This document shows, piece after piece, positions 1 to 8,939 of a stretch of 64,000 nt of DNA; within the stretch, counting starts at the first letter, position 1, and the number at the start of each line of letters is the position of its first letter. The notes beneath the pieces were generated by a model, which saw nothing but the letters and a program-made list of their open reading frames with translations, had not been told where the DNA came from and did not search any database. The position numbers were made by a program, and so were the translations under genes. This DNA is from Bifidobacterium aquikefiri (GTDB taxonomy: Bacteria; Actinomycetota; Actinomycetes; Actinomycetales; Bifidobacteriaceae): positions 1 through 64,000 of the forward strand of contig NZ_MWXA01000004.1 of the NCBI RefSeq assembly GCF_002259795.1, in the 5' to 3' direction.

Positions 1-2
1 TC

Positions 3-557
3 TCCTCGCTCATCTCGCGTGGGCTTACCGGCGTGCGCCTGGTGACCGGCGACCGGTGCGCCGGACTGGTGAACACCGTCAGTGAACTCCTGCCACAGGC
101 CCGCTACCAGCGGTGCATGGTGCACTTCATGCGCAACGTGCTCTCGAAAGTCTCCCCTCGTCACACCCGATGGGCCGGGGACGCGCTCAAGGCCGTGTTC
201 GCGATGGAATCACGCGAATCGGCGTTGGCCAAGGCCGAGCAGGTCGCCACCGAGATGGAGGAGCGGAAACTCAGGGAGGCCGCCAAGTGCCTGCGCGAGG
301 GCATCGACGAGACCACCACGTACCTGCTCAAGGATTACCCGGTCGAGCATCGCCGGCGCATCCGAACGAACAACATGATCGAACGGTTGAACCGGGAGAT
401 CCGCAGGAGAACCCGCGTGGTGGGCGCTTTCCCGGATGGTAGATCGGCATTGATGCTCATCACTGCGAGAATCCGCTACGTCACCGGCAACCAGTGGTCG
501 ACCCGCCGCTACCTGGACATGTCCCGACTCCACGACACCATACAGGAAGCGAACTGA
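3..557 (+). CDS. IS256-family (mutator-type) transposase, 3' part, cut by window edge
   Basis: The frame is open from the first bases of the window, so this is the C-terminal part of a longer gene; an internal GTG at 33 is unlikely to be the true start. The protein reads RGLTGVRLVTGD, then RYQRCMVHFMRNVLSK, and later TNNMIERLNREIRRRTRVVG. These blocks are typical of the DDE catalytic core and C-terminal part of IS256/mutator transposases, including the E of the N-x-x-E-R-x-N motif. The enzyme would cut and join the ends of its own element. It ends close to a plausible right inverted repeat, so the right half of the element may be complete. Whether the copy is functional cannot be judged without the left half. 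It borders an A+T-rich polysaccharide region, a common place for IS insertion. Confidence 0.88.
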   Translation, partial: SSLISRGLTGVRLVTGDRCAGLVNTVSELLPQARYQRCMVHFMRNVLSKVSPRHTRWAGDALKAVFAMESRESALAKAEQVATEMEERKLREAAKCLREGIDETTTYLLKDYPVEHRRRIRTNNMIERLNREIRRRTRVVGAFPDGRSALMLITARIRYVTGNQWSTRRYLDMSRLHDTIQEAN

Positions 558-581
558 CAACGCACACAGGAAACAAAAACC

Positions 582-609
582 AAAGTGCGCAAGAACCCGG
601 GCACTACCC
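582..609. repeat. Candidate right terminal inverted repeat of the IS256-type element
   Basis: Just downstream of the transposase stop the G+C-rich sequence ends abruptly in AAGAACCCGGGCACTACCC, after which the DNA becomes strongly A+T-rich. Read inward this is GGGTAGTGCCCGGGTTCTT, a plausible transposon terminus. The left end lies outside the window, so the repeat cannot be matched and a target duplication cannot be confirmed. Confidence 0.5.
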
Positions 610-931
610 ATTCTTTTATTCTCTATAATACTTTTTATTCAATTCACGGTCGTTATCATTGACAATTCTCCATTATTTGCTTTGTTCTTAGCACTTTTAT
701 ACTCTTCAGTGGTTGCTCAAAGCCATGGATCAACGGCGTTATCTAAGTCGTATCGAACACGAGTAAATCGGAAATTTAAAAATATTTCATTACCTTGACA
801 ATTGTAAAAAACAATGAGTATTTACCAAATATCTACAGGATGATATCGTATCCGTCAATAAATGATTAAACGATTATCTGTGTACTCCGTATCCCCTGTG
901 TCTCAGTCATCGTTAGCTATCGTTGCGAGGA
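610..931. other. A+T-rich intergenic stretch, no gene seen
   Basis: Between the IS end and the glycosyltransferase terminator I see no reading frame with family resemblance, no RNA gene and no clear repeat. Composition is markedly more A+T-rich than the IS. Confidence 0.5.
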
Positions 932-958
932 GTCATACAAGCACAGCGCTTGTATGAC
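932..958 (-). terminator. Hairpin 4 bp after the glycosyltransferase stop
   Basis: A perfect 11-bp inverted repeat, GTCATACAAGC and GCTTGTATGAC, with a 5-nt loop, lies directly after the stop codon of the minus-strand gene at 962-1915. There is no long U-tract, as with most hairpins in this window. Confidence 0.6.
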
Positions 959-961
959 AAA

Positions 962-1915
962 TTACTCAATATTGATAGTTCCATAATTGATTAATTGTCC
1001 GTAAACAGTCAAGGAGCCGTCAAAGAGTTTTGTCTTATATGGCCTTTTATATGTCAACTTATGAATGTATGTGTTGTCAATTGGAGGAATTCGGCTAGAG
1101 CTCAAATTCATATAACTCTGCAGAGCCAATGTATTCACATTATTGATTGGTACATTATTTATCATCTCTCGAAATTGAACAAAGTGCTGGTATGCGATTT
1201 TGAGAAAAGTTTCACACATAAAATAATCAATTAATCGATTCTCAGTCTTCCAATATTGTTCATAGCAGTCAATAACATATTTGAATAGCGGATTTCCCTC
1301 TTTACCGGCAATAAAGTAGAAAGTCCAATGTTTTGAAAATGCACCGGATGGTGGGTCCACCAAACGTGAGGCAGAATAGAAATCATACTTCATAATTTCT
1401 GAAGAAAGAGAATTGCTCAGATAAGCGCTAGCATCTAGCCAAACGCCTCCATGTTCATAAAGCAATTTGAAACGCATGTAATCAGATAAGTTGGTCATGG
1501 ATATAGTTCCCGATTGAATCTTAGAAAGGAGTGGCAGAGGTATCTGAATAAATTGTTTGTAGTTTTCCCTACTGATTATATGAACGGTTCTGTTGTTAGC
1601 GTTCCTCTGAATACTATCAATACATCTTCTGACAAGATACGGAGTAGTATCGTCAATCCCTTGCCACCACATGAGCCACACTGGACCGTCATTTATGCAT
1701 GCATGATTCGATGAACTTTGTTGTATTGGCACCTTGCAGCAAACTTCCTCGAATAGTCTGTCTCTAAGTTTCGAATAATAGGCGACGTCACTAACGAACG
1801 GCAAATAGGTCATCGCTCTTTGAAGAGCAAATACCAAACCATACTTTTGATAAACGAACCAAGATGTTTCAAATATCTGTTTGAACTTGTTAGTGATTTT
1901 TTGAGTTAATCTCAT
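962..1915 (-). CDS. Capsular polysaccharide-type glycosyltransferase (Caps_synth/GT32-like)
   Basis: This 317-residue protein is predicted to transfer a sugar from a nucleotide-sugar donor onto a surface-polysaccharide intermediate at the cytoplasmic face of the membrane. The middle carries VWLMWWQGIDDTTPYLVRRC, which resembles the start of the Caps_synth domain. It is followed by MTNLSDYMRFKLLYEHGGVW and then LDASAYLS, the position of the DXD-like metal/nucleotide-binding motif. There is no signal peptide or convincing membrane segment. Length is usual for the family. The start is the first ATG of the frame; I see no strong ribosome binding site. The donor and acceptor sugars cannot be read from sequence. 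The gene is A+T-rich compared with the housekeeping genes at the right end of the window, as expected of a horizontally moved polysaccharide locus. Confidence 0.82.
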   Translation of the reverse strand: MRLTQKITNKFKQIFETSWFVYQKYGLVFALQRAMTYLPFVSDVAYYSKLRDRLFEEVCCKVPIQQSSSNHACINDGPVWLMWWQGIDDTTPYLVRRCIDSIQRNANNRTVHIISRENYKQFIQIPLPLLSKIQSGTISMTNLSDYMRFKLLYEHGGVWLDASAYLSNSLSSEIMKYDFYSASRLVDPPSGAFSKHWTFYFIAGKEGNPLFKYVIDCYEQYWKTENRLIDYFMCETFLKIAYQHFVQFREMINNVPINNVNTLALQSYMNLSSSRIPPIDNTYIHKLTYKRPYKTKLFDGSLTVYGQLINYGTINIE

Positions 1916-2828
1916 GCATCAGTCCTTCTTCTCATGTGTTACCACGTCTCCAATTTCTTTCAGTCACCAACACCCATTTCTGACATACATACCCGATACA
2001 AGCAAACAAAGATCTGAAAAATTGCTTATTGAGGGCCACAGTACCCGTAATTGCCTGGGTCGCGAGAATTAGTCATTTTCTCAGCTTGATTCCTAACTAT
2101 CTGTGTATTAGCAGACAGACTTTTCGTCGATTGCGTATCGATGATTTCGTGAAGCCGGGACATATTCGCCCAACATCGAGTTAATCAGCCGTTGAAATTC
2201 ATGGATACGATTTTCTAGCTTATTAGAACCAGTATCGGAATCGGTATGCTCAACCGCGTGGATTCTTCTTCTTTATGCACCACACCTAAGGACGTTCAAC
2301 CATGCAACTAGGGATAAAGGTTTAGATGTTGACACATCGAAGGAGACGCCTTCAGAGATGAGATTCGTTACCTCACAGAAAATTTGAACTGGTTCCAAGC
2401 GAATTCATTAGGTTCAATACTAAAGCCTTGCGTTTGGATTTCTGGGAAAACGATACTCGCAGCACCATCAAAAATCGGCATCAATGTACAAGAATTCCGC
2501 CTCGATGCAACAATCGATTTTGTATTATGGATCTTTCTAGTTTGTCTGATTAGGTTTTCGCTGCTATCTTATCTGCCTCTTACACCTCTAGAAATCTTAA
2601 GAAAATTCACAAGCAAAGATATATGCAATTCAGGATATTATCGAAACATAAGTGGATGGTAAGCCACGGAATTTCGCGTACTGTCAATGACCCTAGCGAC
2701 ACACTCTAAAAATTGATTATTGAATATGTCGTAGCCAACTCATTTCAGGTCACACACACGTTATAAAGTCAAATTACCCGAATCCGTTTCATAATCGTAG
2801 TCACAACATACAATAAGAGGAATCTCAG
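1916..2828. other. Long A+T-rich gap with decayed coding sequence
   Basis: About 0.9 kb separates two glycosyltransferase genes that point away from each other. The one open frame of moderate size on the plus strand (2384-2662) has no family resemblance and no ribosome binding site, so I do not call it. Minus-strand remnants of a possible glycosyltransferase are listed separately. Promoters for both flanking genes probably lie here, but I could not pick convincing -35/-10 pairs. Confidence 0.45.
2368..2515 (-). pseudogene. Possible remnant of a glycosyltransferase
   Basis: Two adjacent minus-strand frames give EAEFLYIDADF and, after a frameshift, DGAASIVFPEIQTQGFSIEP followed by NEFAWNQFKFSVR and a stop. 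YIDAD recalls the donor-binding DXD motif of glycosyltransferases, and the two pieces would join smoothly if one base were restored. No start region can be recognised upstream. This may be a broken polysaccharide gene, but the evidence is only a short motif and frame continuity. Confidence 0.25.
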
Positions 2829-3881
2829 ATGCCTTCCAAGCCATTAGTCAGCGTGATAGTGCCCGTGTACAACATACCTAATGACTTGTTAAGCAGGTGT
2901 TTCAATGCGTTAGCAGTACAAACTTATACGAACATGGAGATCATTGTAATAGATGATGGTTCTACAATTGAAGGAAATAAAACAATTTGTGACGCTTTCC
3001 AATCTAACCATTCTCAATTTTCGGTAGTTCATAAAAATAACGAGGGAGTGTCAACTGCAAGAAACATCGGCATAGAAAAATCCAAAGGTAAGTGGGTAAC
3101 ATTCATCGATTCAGATGATTGGATAGAACCAGATTACATAGAAAAGCTAATATCATTTACAAACACCAATAAAATGGCTGACATCGTGTTCTGTGACTGC
3201 ACTGTAGAGTATGAAAACCGAAGTGTGAAAAATTCATTCGTTCCGCATAACTTTAAAAGATTCTTGAATTCGAAACACGATCGTCAACTTCTCCTTTTAG
3301 AAATGCTGGGGCAAAACAAGTTCTATAATCCGCCAGAAATCGGAATAGGCGTGCCATGGGGAAAGTTATATAGGCGTAATTTTCTCAAGGACAACAACAT
3401 TGTATTCGAAAGGAACTTAAGACGAATGCAAGATAACGTTTTTAATCTTTATGCATTCAAACTGGCCAAATCAATTGTTTACGTTCCCCAGTATCTTTAT
3501 CACTATAATAATTTAGAGATGAGTGTAAGCCATAGATTCAATACACGAATTATAGAGGATTTCGATAAAGTTCATGACTCGACAGCACAATTTCTTAAAA
3601 AATTCCCTTTCGACAATGCTCTGGAGCGGGGATATCGCTCTCGTGTAGTTCAAAGCCTTCATCCTATTTTACGTAGTTATTTTTTCCACAAAGATTATTC
3701 GAATAACTACTCTACGAGGTATCAAGAAATAAGGAAGCTCATTTCTAAAGAACCTTATAAAACAGCTTTGGAGCATTTGCCTGTCAGCAGTTTGCCACCA
3801 AAAATGCTCGTATTCTCTTTACTCTTGAAGTTGCATCTGTTGCTAATAATGCAGATGATAATTTCCAAGGAGAACAATTAG
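2829..3881 (+). CDS. Family 2 glycosyltransferase (polysaccharide biosynthesis)
   Basis: The 350-residue protein has a clear GT-A fold of family 2 at its N-terminus: VSVIVPVYN at about residues 7-15, the first aspartates in IVIDDGS (about 39-45), the NEGVSTARNIGI segment (about 71-82) and the metal-binding FIDSDDW (about 92-98). A second conserved area contains GVPWGKLYRRNFL and the RMQDNVFNLY acidic motif where the catalytic base is expected. It should add a sugar to a lipid-linked repeat unit in the cytoplasm. A ribosome binding site (AGAGGAA) precedes the ATG at suitable distance. The next gene, 130 bp downstream, is of the same family and strand. Donor and acceptor are unknown. Confidence 0.9.
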   Translation: MPSKPLVSVIVPVYNIPNDLLSRCFNALAVQTYTNMEIIVIDDGSTIEGNKTICDAFQSNHSQFSVVHKNNEGVSTARNIGIEKSKGKWVTFIDSDDWIEPDYIEKLISFTNTNKMADIVFCDCTVEYENRSVKNSFVPHNFKRFLNSKHDRQLLLLEMLGQNKFYNPPEIGIGVPWGKLYRRNFLKDNNIVFERNLRRMQDNVFNLYAFKLAKSIVYVPQYLYHYNNLEMSVSHRFNTRIIEDFDKVHDSTAQFLKKFPFDNALERGYRSRVVQSLHPILRSYFFHKDYSNNYSTRYQEIRKLISKEPYKTALEHLPVSSLPPKMLVFSLLLKLHLLLIMQMIISKENN

Positions 3882-4013
3882 GCATAAAGATTGACACTAT
3901 TGCAGCTAATCCAACTTATACTCGCTAATCTATCTATTCCATTACTTGGTTAGTCCAAATCGAACAGTAGATTGAATATTATTATTCATGAAAACTTGGG
4001 TTATAGGCAGGAA

Positions 4014-4988
4014 ATGTTTGAAACAACTAATACTAAGAACGATTTTCCTTTGACTATTGTTATTCCTGCAAGAGGAACAAGCTCAACGTTATCGCGTCTC
4101 TTTGTATCAATAGAGCGAGAAGCGGTGAAAACGAACGTGCTTGTTGTAGATGATAATTATTCAGAATATGAAAAGAGCGAACTAGCTAAAACAGTAGCTT
4201 CGTTTGCTAAAAAATCACTGAATAATACATATAGAGTAATTCCAAATTATGGCAAATACGCTGGTGGAGCTCGCAATACCGGAATTAATGCGACAACAAC
4301 AAAATGGTTGCTTTTCGCTGATGGTGATGATTTCTTTTCACATGGTTGGTATAAATGCGTTGCTCAATATTTTTGTTCACCCTTTGATGTTGTTTTTTTT
4401 GGATCAACATCATTCAATGAATCAACTGGAATGCTTGGACAACGCCACCGTCGTTATGCATGGGCTGTTAAGAAATACGAAGATAAAAAGAGTGTTAGGA
4501 ATGAGTTACGTCTTCGCTATGATTTTCCCGTCCCTTGGTGCAAATTAATGAAAACATCTCTGATTAAAAATACTCATATCAAGTTCGATGAAATTATTGC
4601 TAATGAAGATGTGAACTTTTCACTAGAACTAGGTAAAAATGCCAATTCCATCATGGCAGACAAAACATGCATATATGTTGTGACTGAAAGCAAGAGTTCA
4701 TCGATGCAGCAGGTTGATTATGAGAGAAGCAAGGCGCGGATCTCTGTCGCTTTGAAGGCACAAGACTTTTTGATTAATGAAACTGATTATCGGCATTGTC
4801 ATATTTCGATTTTCTATTGGTACTTACTTGCAATTAAATCTGGTCTGACTCATGACGAACTTAGCAATCTCAGAGAGTTCATTAAATCCAATAACGCTTC
4901 ATTGTTTTCAAAGAATATTCTTCTTTGCTGCAAACAAATATTGCAACTTGCAATTGTCAAACTAAATAATGCTGTTCATAGACACTGA
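4014..4988 (+). CDS. Family 2 glycosyltransferase (polysaccharide biosynthesis)
   Basis: A second GT2 enzyme, about 324 residues from the ATG at 4014; the frame is open from a TTG at 3972, but that start is less likely. The N-terminal domain shows LTIVIPARGTSS, VLVVDDNYS, then YAGGARNTGI and LFADGDDFF, which match the nucleotide-binding loops and DXD motif of the family. FPVPWCKLMK and IIANEDVNFSLELG occupy the positions of the acceptor loop and catalytic base. No membrane segments are evident. It probably acts in the same repeat-unit pathway as its neighbours. It is convergent with the flippase gene that follows. Substrate is not predictable. Confidence 0.87.
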   Translation: MFETTNTKNDFPLTIVIPARGTSSTLSRLFVSIEREAVKTNVLVVDDNYSEYEKSELAKTVASFAKKSLNNTYRVIPNYGKYAGGARNTGINATTTKWLLFADGDDFFSHGWYKCVAQYFCSPFDVVFFGSTSFNESTGMLGQRHRRYAWAVKKYEDKKSVRNELRLRYDFPVPWCKLMKTSLIKNTHIKFDEIIANEDVNFSLELGKNANSIMADKTCIYVVTESKSSSMQQVDYERSKARISVALKAQDFLINETDYRHCHISIFYWYLLAIKSGLTHDELSNLREFIKSNNASLFSKNILLCCKQILQLAIVKLNNAVHRH

Positions 4989-5091
4989 ATCAATATCCGA
5001 TGACGGTTTATCTCTAAACTCTAGATAAGGCAGTGTGGTGCTGAGTGTAGCTCCAGTGTTATCAAACCCTTACGCAGCAAAATCGATGTGC

Positions 5092-6594
5092 TTAATCGAT
5101 TTTTTTCAATCCAAACTTCACTAAAACTTTTCCCAATATTGAAACTGTAACTGCTTCACGGAGCAAAATCAGAATTCCTAAGTATATGATTGCAAAAATG
5201 CCACAAGAGAGAATAACTGATAATAATGGATTCAATATCGCAAGCGAACAATTTGCAGCATAGGTTATGGCTGTGGACAATAACACAGCAAGAGCTAATT
5301 TCTGTAGTTGCGCTTCCCTAAATAATGGGAAAATTGTTTTACGCAAAAAATAAATATTGAGAATTAACGCAAACAATTGAGTCAAAACAATACTGATGGC
5401 AGCTCCCACTCCTCCCCAGATTGGTATAAAGAAATAACAGATTATGATTGACAAAATTAATGTCGAAAATGTCACTACTGCAAATGTCTTCTCTTTATTT
5501 GTCGCTGTCAGATCTTGACTCAAAAGGATATTGATGGGAACTAAAAAAAGAACCGGAGAAAGAAAATAAAGTGGGATTGCTGAGCCTCGAAATTCATTTC
5601 CTCCTAAAACTGTGACAATGTCATTGCCAGATAGCAAACAGATAGAAATGAATGGAAGGCTGATAAGCATAACAAAATTTATGTATTTCACCATCAATCG
5701 GTTGAATTTTTCAGCATTACTCTTTCCAGAGAAAAAGGAGAGCCTAGGAAGCATAACACTTCCGACAGAACCTATAGCAGCATTAAGTACACCTTTGATC
5801 TTAAAAGCCAGTTGATATATACCAACTACCGATGTTGTACTCAAAAAACCAAGCATGACTATGTCAATTTGACTGTATATACCTGATGACACACTTGAAA
5901 TAGCAAAGGACAGTATTGGTTTAAAATGCCTTCTGAGATCCCATTTTCCTTCTTTTTTGAAGGAAATGAGCTTACGCAGCCTCAGCATGTTCACGACGTT
6001 TGAACCGTATCCAGCGATAACCGTAACCAATCCGTACATCACATAGTCTGATGCATTCCTCACCAACAGAAACATTGCGATGAGTGAAACAATTTTGAAT
6101 GCAATGTTTCTCACCGTTATATAGCCATACTGTTCTATCGCTTGATAGAACCAGTCAATGCCGAAAGATGACAGCCAAATGCCGGAACTGAATATGAGCA
6201 TCAAACTTGTTTCTTCGCGCATTTTAGGAACGAAGAATATCGCGAGAATAAAAACAAGATAGACAATGGTCGTCGTACATAGCAAAATGACCAGTAATTC
6301 TTGAACCGTCTTGCTGAGTTGCTTATAATCATCACGCACCCTTGCGCACTCACGCACTCCATAAACGGTGATGCCCATGACCGCAAATAAAGAAAAGTAG
6401 CCAATCAGACTCTGCGCAAAAGCCACTGCACCAGTTCCGCGAGTGCCTAAAACTCTTGAAGCATAGGGAACAGTCACCAATGGAAAAATGAATGACGACG
6501 AGGTCAAAATCATGTTCATCAACACGTTGAACTTAACAGACCTTATCTTAGGCTTGTGCTCCAAGGGCTTCTCTTCATTCACTCGTCTTAGCAT
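5092..6594 (-). CDS. Wzx-type polysaccharide flippase (MOP superfamily)
   Basis: A 500-residue, strongly hydrophobic protein with about 12-14 membrane segments. The N-terminal block FVTV-like FPLVTVPYASRVLGTRGTG and the following VAFAQSLIGYFSLFAVMGI are typical of oligosaccharide-lipid flippases, as are IDIVMLGFLSTTSVVGIY and VPINILLSQDL later on. It would move undecaprenyl-diphosphate-linked repeat units across the cytoplasmic membrane. Length matches the family. The first ATG is used; the ribosome binding site is weak, and a later methionine (residue 26, before NMILTSS) is possible. It is convergent with the glycosyltransferases. No polymerase (Wzy) or initiating transferase is in the window, so the rest of the pathway must lie to the left or elsewhere. 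Confidence 0.88.
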   Translation of the reverse strand: MLRRVNEEKPLEHKPKIRSVKFNVLMNMILTSSSFIFPLVTVPYASRVLGTRGTGAVAFAQSLIGYFSLFAVMGITVYGVRECARVRDDYKQLSKTVQELLVILLCTTTIVYLVFILAIFFVPKMREETSLMLIFSSGIWLSSFGIDWFYQAIEQYGYITVRNIAFKIVSLIAMFLLVRNASDYVMYGLVTVIAGYGSNVVNMLRLRKLISFKKEGKWDLRRHFKPILSFAISSVSSGIYSQIDIVMLGFLSTTSVVGIYQLAFKIKGVLNAAIGSVGSVMLPRLSFFSGKSNAEKFNRLMVKYINFVMLISLPFISICLLSGNDIVTVLGGNEFRGSAIPLYFLSPVLFLVPINILLSQDLTATNKEKTFAVVTFSTLILSIIICYFFIPIWGGVGAAISIVLTQLFALILNIYFLRKTIFPLFREAQLQKLALAVLLSTAITYAANCSLAILNPLLSVILSCGIFAIIYLGILILLREAVTVSILGKVLVKFGLKKID

Positions 6595-6968
6595 ACTCGA
6601 TTGTCATACCCTCGATGCATACACTTACTGTTGAGTTTACAAATAATCTGAGGAATCACTACGTATAATTCAGTATTCAGCGTATGTTTTAACATATATA
6701 TTCCCACTCCTCCACACTCCCCTACCGAAAATGCGTGGCTTTCCCTCGTGCATCCCGCAGATAATCCCACGCTTGATACAGCCTCTTTTTGCCGATGAGC
6801 TTTGACAGCACGAGCAACCTTGACATTGTTTCGCCATAGTCCGATGGGGGTTCGTGGGTTATAGAGGCTTTGTGCGATGTGGCTGAGGATTCCTTGTTGA
6901 GTCCATGCATCAATCGTTGGCTTGGCGTTGCGTCGCTGGTCATCGCTCAACTTGTGATACTCCCCCTC
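6595..6968. other. Decayed or unassignable sequence
   Basis: Two overlapping minus-strand frames (6722-6943 and part of 6588-6950) both give protein-like sequence, for example IDAWTQQGILSHIAQSL and MSRLLVLSKLIGKKRLYQAW. Neither has a recognisable family or a ribosome binding site. They are probably the remains of a gene or mobile element. I make no gene call. Confidence 0.3.
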
Positions 6969-7491
6969 TCAATACCATGAGCGTATGATGCCGGTCTCTG
7001 GTCTGCGAGCAATGCATAACCGCAGGGTCTCGTGCTGAGACGCGAGATACAGATATCCCACATCCTTGCCGTCTTTCACGGCAACATAACCGAACACATT
7101 TTCGATCTCGCCATCGAAAAAGCCTGATTCTGCATATTCGTCGTGTTGCAGCCAAAGCTGATCGTAGAACCCTTTGATTGCGTCATCATAAGCCGCTTCT
7201 TTCCGAACGCACAGCGGAGGGAATGTAGTCATAATTCATGATGGCAATGAGGGAAAGCGCAAGCGTCTGTGTGATCGACTCTTTGGATTCGGTTTTTCGC
7301 GCTTCTTTGACAATTTGCTTGAGTCTCTCGAACATAATGTTCGGTTGATGGAAACCAGTGGAGAAGAGGGTCTGCAGAATCCTCACATCGTAATTCCGAC
7401 TCAGATTCAGCTCCACCAAGTTCTCGGCATAGCTTTGTTCGTGGCTGATGGATGTCAGATCAACGTGACGGCTGCGAAGTGACGCAGTCAA
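6969..7491 (-). pseudogene. Frameshifted hypothetical gene
   Basis: Two overlapping minus-strand frames form one protein if a single frameshift near 7200 is repaired. The upstream part ends IAIMNYDYIPSAVR and the downstream part continues KEAAYDDAIKGFYDQLWL; both frames share the same DNA at the junction. The joined product would be about 170 residues, ending in GYLYLASQHETLRLC. I do not recognise the family. The upstream part has only a TTG start and no good ribosome binding site, so the 5' end may also be lost. It lies in a zone with other broken genes. A sequencing error at the junction is possible but would not explain the missing 5' end. Confidence 0.5.
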
Positions 7492-7539
7492 GCACCATCT
7501 ACTCTTCAGCCCACTTGTCTACCGCCCCCTCGTAACCGC

Positions 7540-7891
7540 TGCAGGGAACCAGATTTCCTGATTGCCCACGAGGATTTCTCATTGGTAGGAGCCATGGCTG
7601 CGAAGCGCCAGGGAGCAGCGCTATAAACCAGGCGAAGCAATCAAGCACATAGGATCCGACCTGCCAAAAATACGAGATATTCGGCGCATGCTCAGCGATG
7701 AAACATTCCATGTTGACCTTAGGAACGAGTCCCCATTCCCCAATGGAGGAACCATCACCTGTGTCTGCACGATTCCCATTCTGAAACCTCATGCACTGAA
7801 CTTCACCTATGACGAATCTTCCAATGAGACTTTCACGGCACGCTACCGCGGCACACTGTACTTCCAGGAATTCGAGCAGGTGACATCGTAG
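7540..7891 (+). pseudogene. Decayed paralogue of the small unknown gene at 12394-12771
   Basis: The readable 3' part contains FHVDLRNESPFPNGGTIT and ALNFTYDESSNETF. These line up with FHIDLRQEASFPNGATIS and TLEFTYDADSNDTF of the intact gene 4.7 kb away, and both end in FEQ. In-frame similarity continues upstream (SDLPKIRDI against SDPPSVRDI), then further back through LPTRISHW with stop codons at about 7559 and 7586. The copy therefore lost its N-terminal third through stops and probably a frameshift. An ATG at 7688 could still start a 67-residue C-terminal fragment, but nothing suggests that it is used. Function is unknown, as for the intact copy. Confidence 0.7.
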
Positions 7892-8334
7892 GAGATCCAC
7901 ATTCGTGGCCGAGGGACTCCCCCACCACGCTCAGCTTCACGAATTCCCCAGCACAAATCCATATTCTCCGTAATGATATGGACTGATTTGCACTGGACTG
8001 TCTCCCTATTGGGTTTCATGGCTGGCGGCGGCCATCGCGAGGTCTTGATTATCCGATCGGTATTCGGTCTCGATCACGACACCGCTACTTGCGATAGCCC
8101 CTGCAAGTTCACACCACATAGAATCGATGCGATCGCTTGACGAAACCGATGCGCGAGCCCAATCCTATTGTCCGTTCTGACTTAACCATGCATTCGAATT
8201 GATATGCCAAACCTCCGCTGACAACACCTGACATGATTCCACCCTCATAGCAAGCAACACAAGAAGCCACGGTAATGCGTTGCGCAAGATAGACATGTTT
8301 GGGAAAATGGAAATTCATCATGACATTATGATGT
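7892..8334. other. Intergenic region, no gene seen
   Basis: No supported gene. A minus-strand frame at 8109-8321 has no family resemblance. The right part holds the probable promoter of the PTS operon. Confidence 0.4.
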
Positions 8335-8340
8335 TATAAT
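8335..8340 (+). promoter_or_regulatory. Candidate -10 box of the ascorbate-type PTS operon
   Basis: A perfect TATAAT lies about 80 bp before the first short frame and 140 bp before the EIIA start, inside the A+T-rich ATTATGATGTTATAATTATT. The partly symmetric ATTAT/ATAAT around it could be a site for the GntR regulator encoded at the end of the cluster. The -35 box is not clear. Confidence 0.4.
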
Positions 8341-8419
8341 TATTTTACGGATCAGCCCAAACGTTTCATTGTTACTGATCCACTTGTTTCACCAACGAAG
8401 GGGAAGCAAGAACACATCG

Positions 8420-8487
8420 ATGGCAGAGGACTCCGAGTTGAGTAATTCAGATGTCATCCGCGAGTTGCAAAGGAGCTACGGTGCTTA
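8420..8487 (+). CDS. 22-codon leader-like reading frame before the EIIA gene
   Basis: ATG at 8420 opens a frame encoding MAEDSELSNSDVIRELQRSY plus GA and a TAA. The stop overlaps the first codons of the EIIA gene, whose GTG is at 8481. A purine-rich GAAGGGGAAG lies about 12 bases before the ATG, farther than ideal. The overlap would allow translational coupling. It may instead be chance, because only 22 codons are available to judge. Confidence 0.3.
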
Positions 8488-8939
8488 ATCAGTTTTTCAC
8501 AAACGGTACGATGCTGTATTCGCGAAGCGTGACCGGGTGGGAAGAAGCGGTTGACCTTGTCACGCAACCGCTGTTGTCGCGTGAAACCATCAGACCGCAG
8601 TATGTCGACGCGATTAAGAAATCCATATCCTCGCCAGGCGGCACCTATATTGACCTTGGATACGGCATTGCATTGGCTCACGCTCGCCCAGAAATGGGAG
8701 TGGTAAAAACCTCACTTGCTGTACTGCACGTGTCACAGCCCTTTCTGCTGGCGGATTCGCCTGAGCATCGGATTACCACACTGTTCTGCCTCGCGGCAGA
8801 AAGCAATGAACGTCATCTGGAATTGATGAAGGAACTCGCATCCCTGCTGAGCGACGCAAGGTGGCGTCAGCAACTCGAATCAGTCAGCAATGAAGAAGAA
8901 TTACGGTGTGTTTTCACCGGGGAAGAAGATAACTCATGA
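8481..8939 (+). CDS. PTS EIIA component, ascorbate/fructose-mannitol type
   Basis: Cytoplasmic phosphocarrier of a sugar phosphotransferase system: it takes phosphate from HPr and passes it to EIIB. The YIDLGYGIALAHARPEMG segment holds the active-site histidine (about His67) in the I-A-x-x-H-A-R-P context of UlaC/SgaA-type EIIA domains. Length from the chosen start, 152 residues, fits the family. I choose the GTG at 8481 because AAAGGAG lies 6-7 bases upstream; the frame is open from an ATG at 8451 that lacks such a site. The stop overlaps the EIIB start by 4 bp (ATGA). The substrate may be ascorbate or another acidic or polyol-like sugar; no catabolic enzyme sits in the operon to decide. Confidence 0.88.
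   Translation: MLNQFFTNGTMLYSRSVTGWEEAVDLVTQPLLSRETIRPQYVDAIKKSISSPGGTYIDLGYGIALAHARPEMGVVKTSLAVLHVSQPFLLADSPEHRITTLFCLAAESNERHLELMKELASLLSDARWRQQLESVSNEEELRCVFTGEEDNS

Noticed and set aside
1425-1435. AAGCGCTAGC resembling a LacI operator core
   Set aside because: It lies inside the coding region of a glycosyltransferase and lacks the flanking TGT/ACA symmetry of the sites at 43732 and 43841.
2384-2662. Plus-strand frame of 92 codons between two glycosyltransferase genes
   Set aside because: No ribosome binding site or family; the opposite strand gives more protein-like pieces.
7499-7900. Minus-strand frame of 133 codons
   Set aside because: The plus strand carries the recognisable decayed paralogue; the minus-strand product shows no family features.
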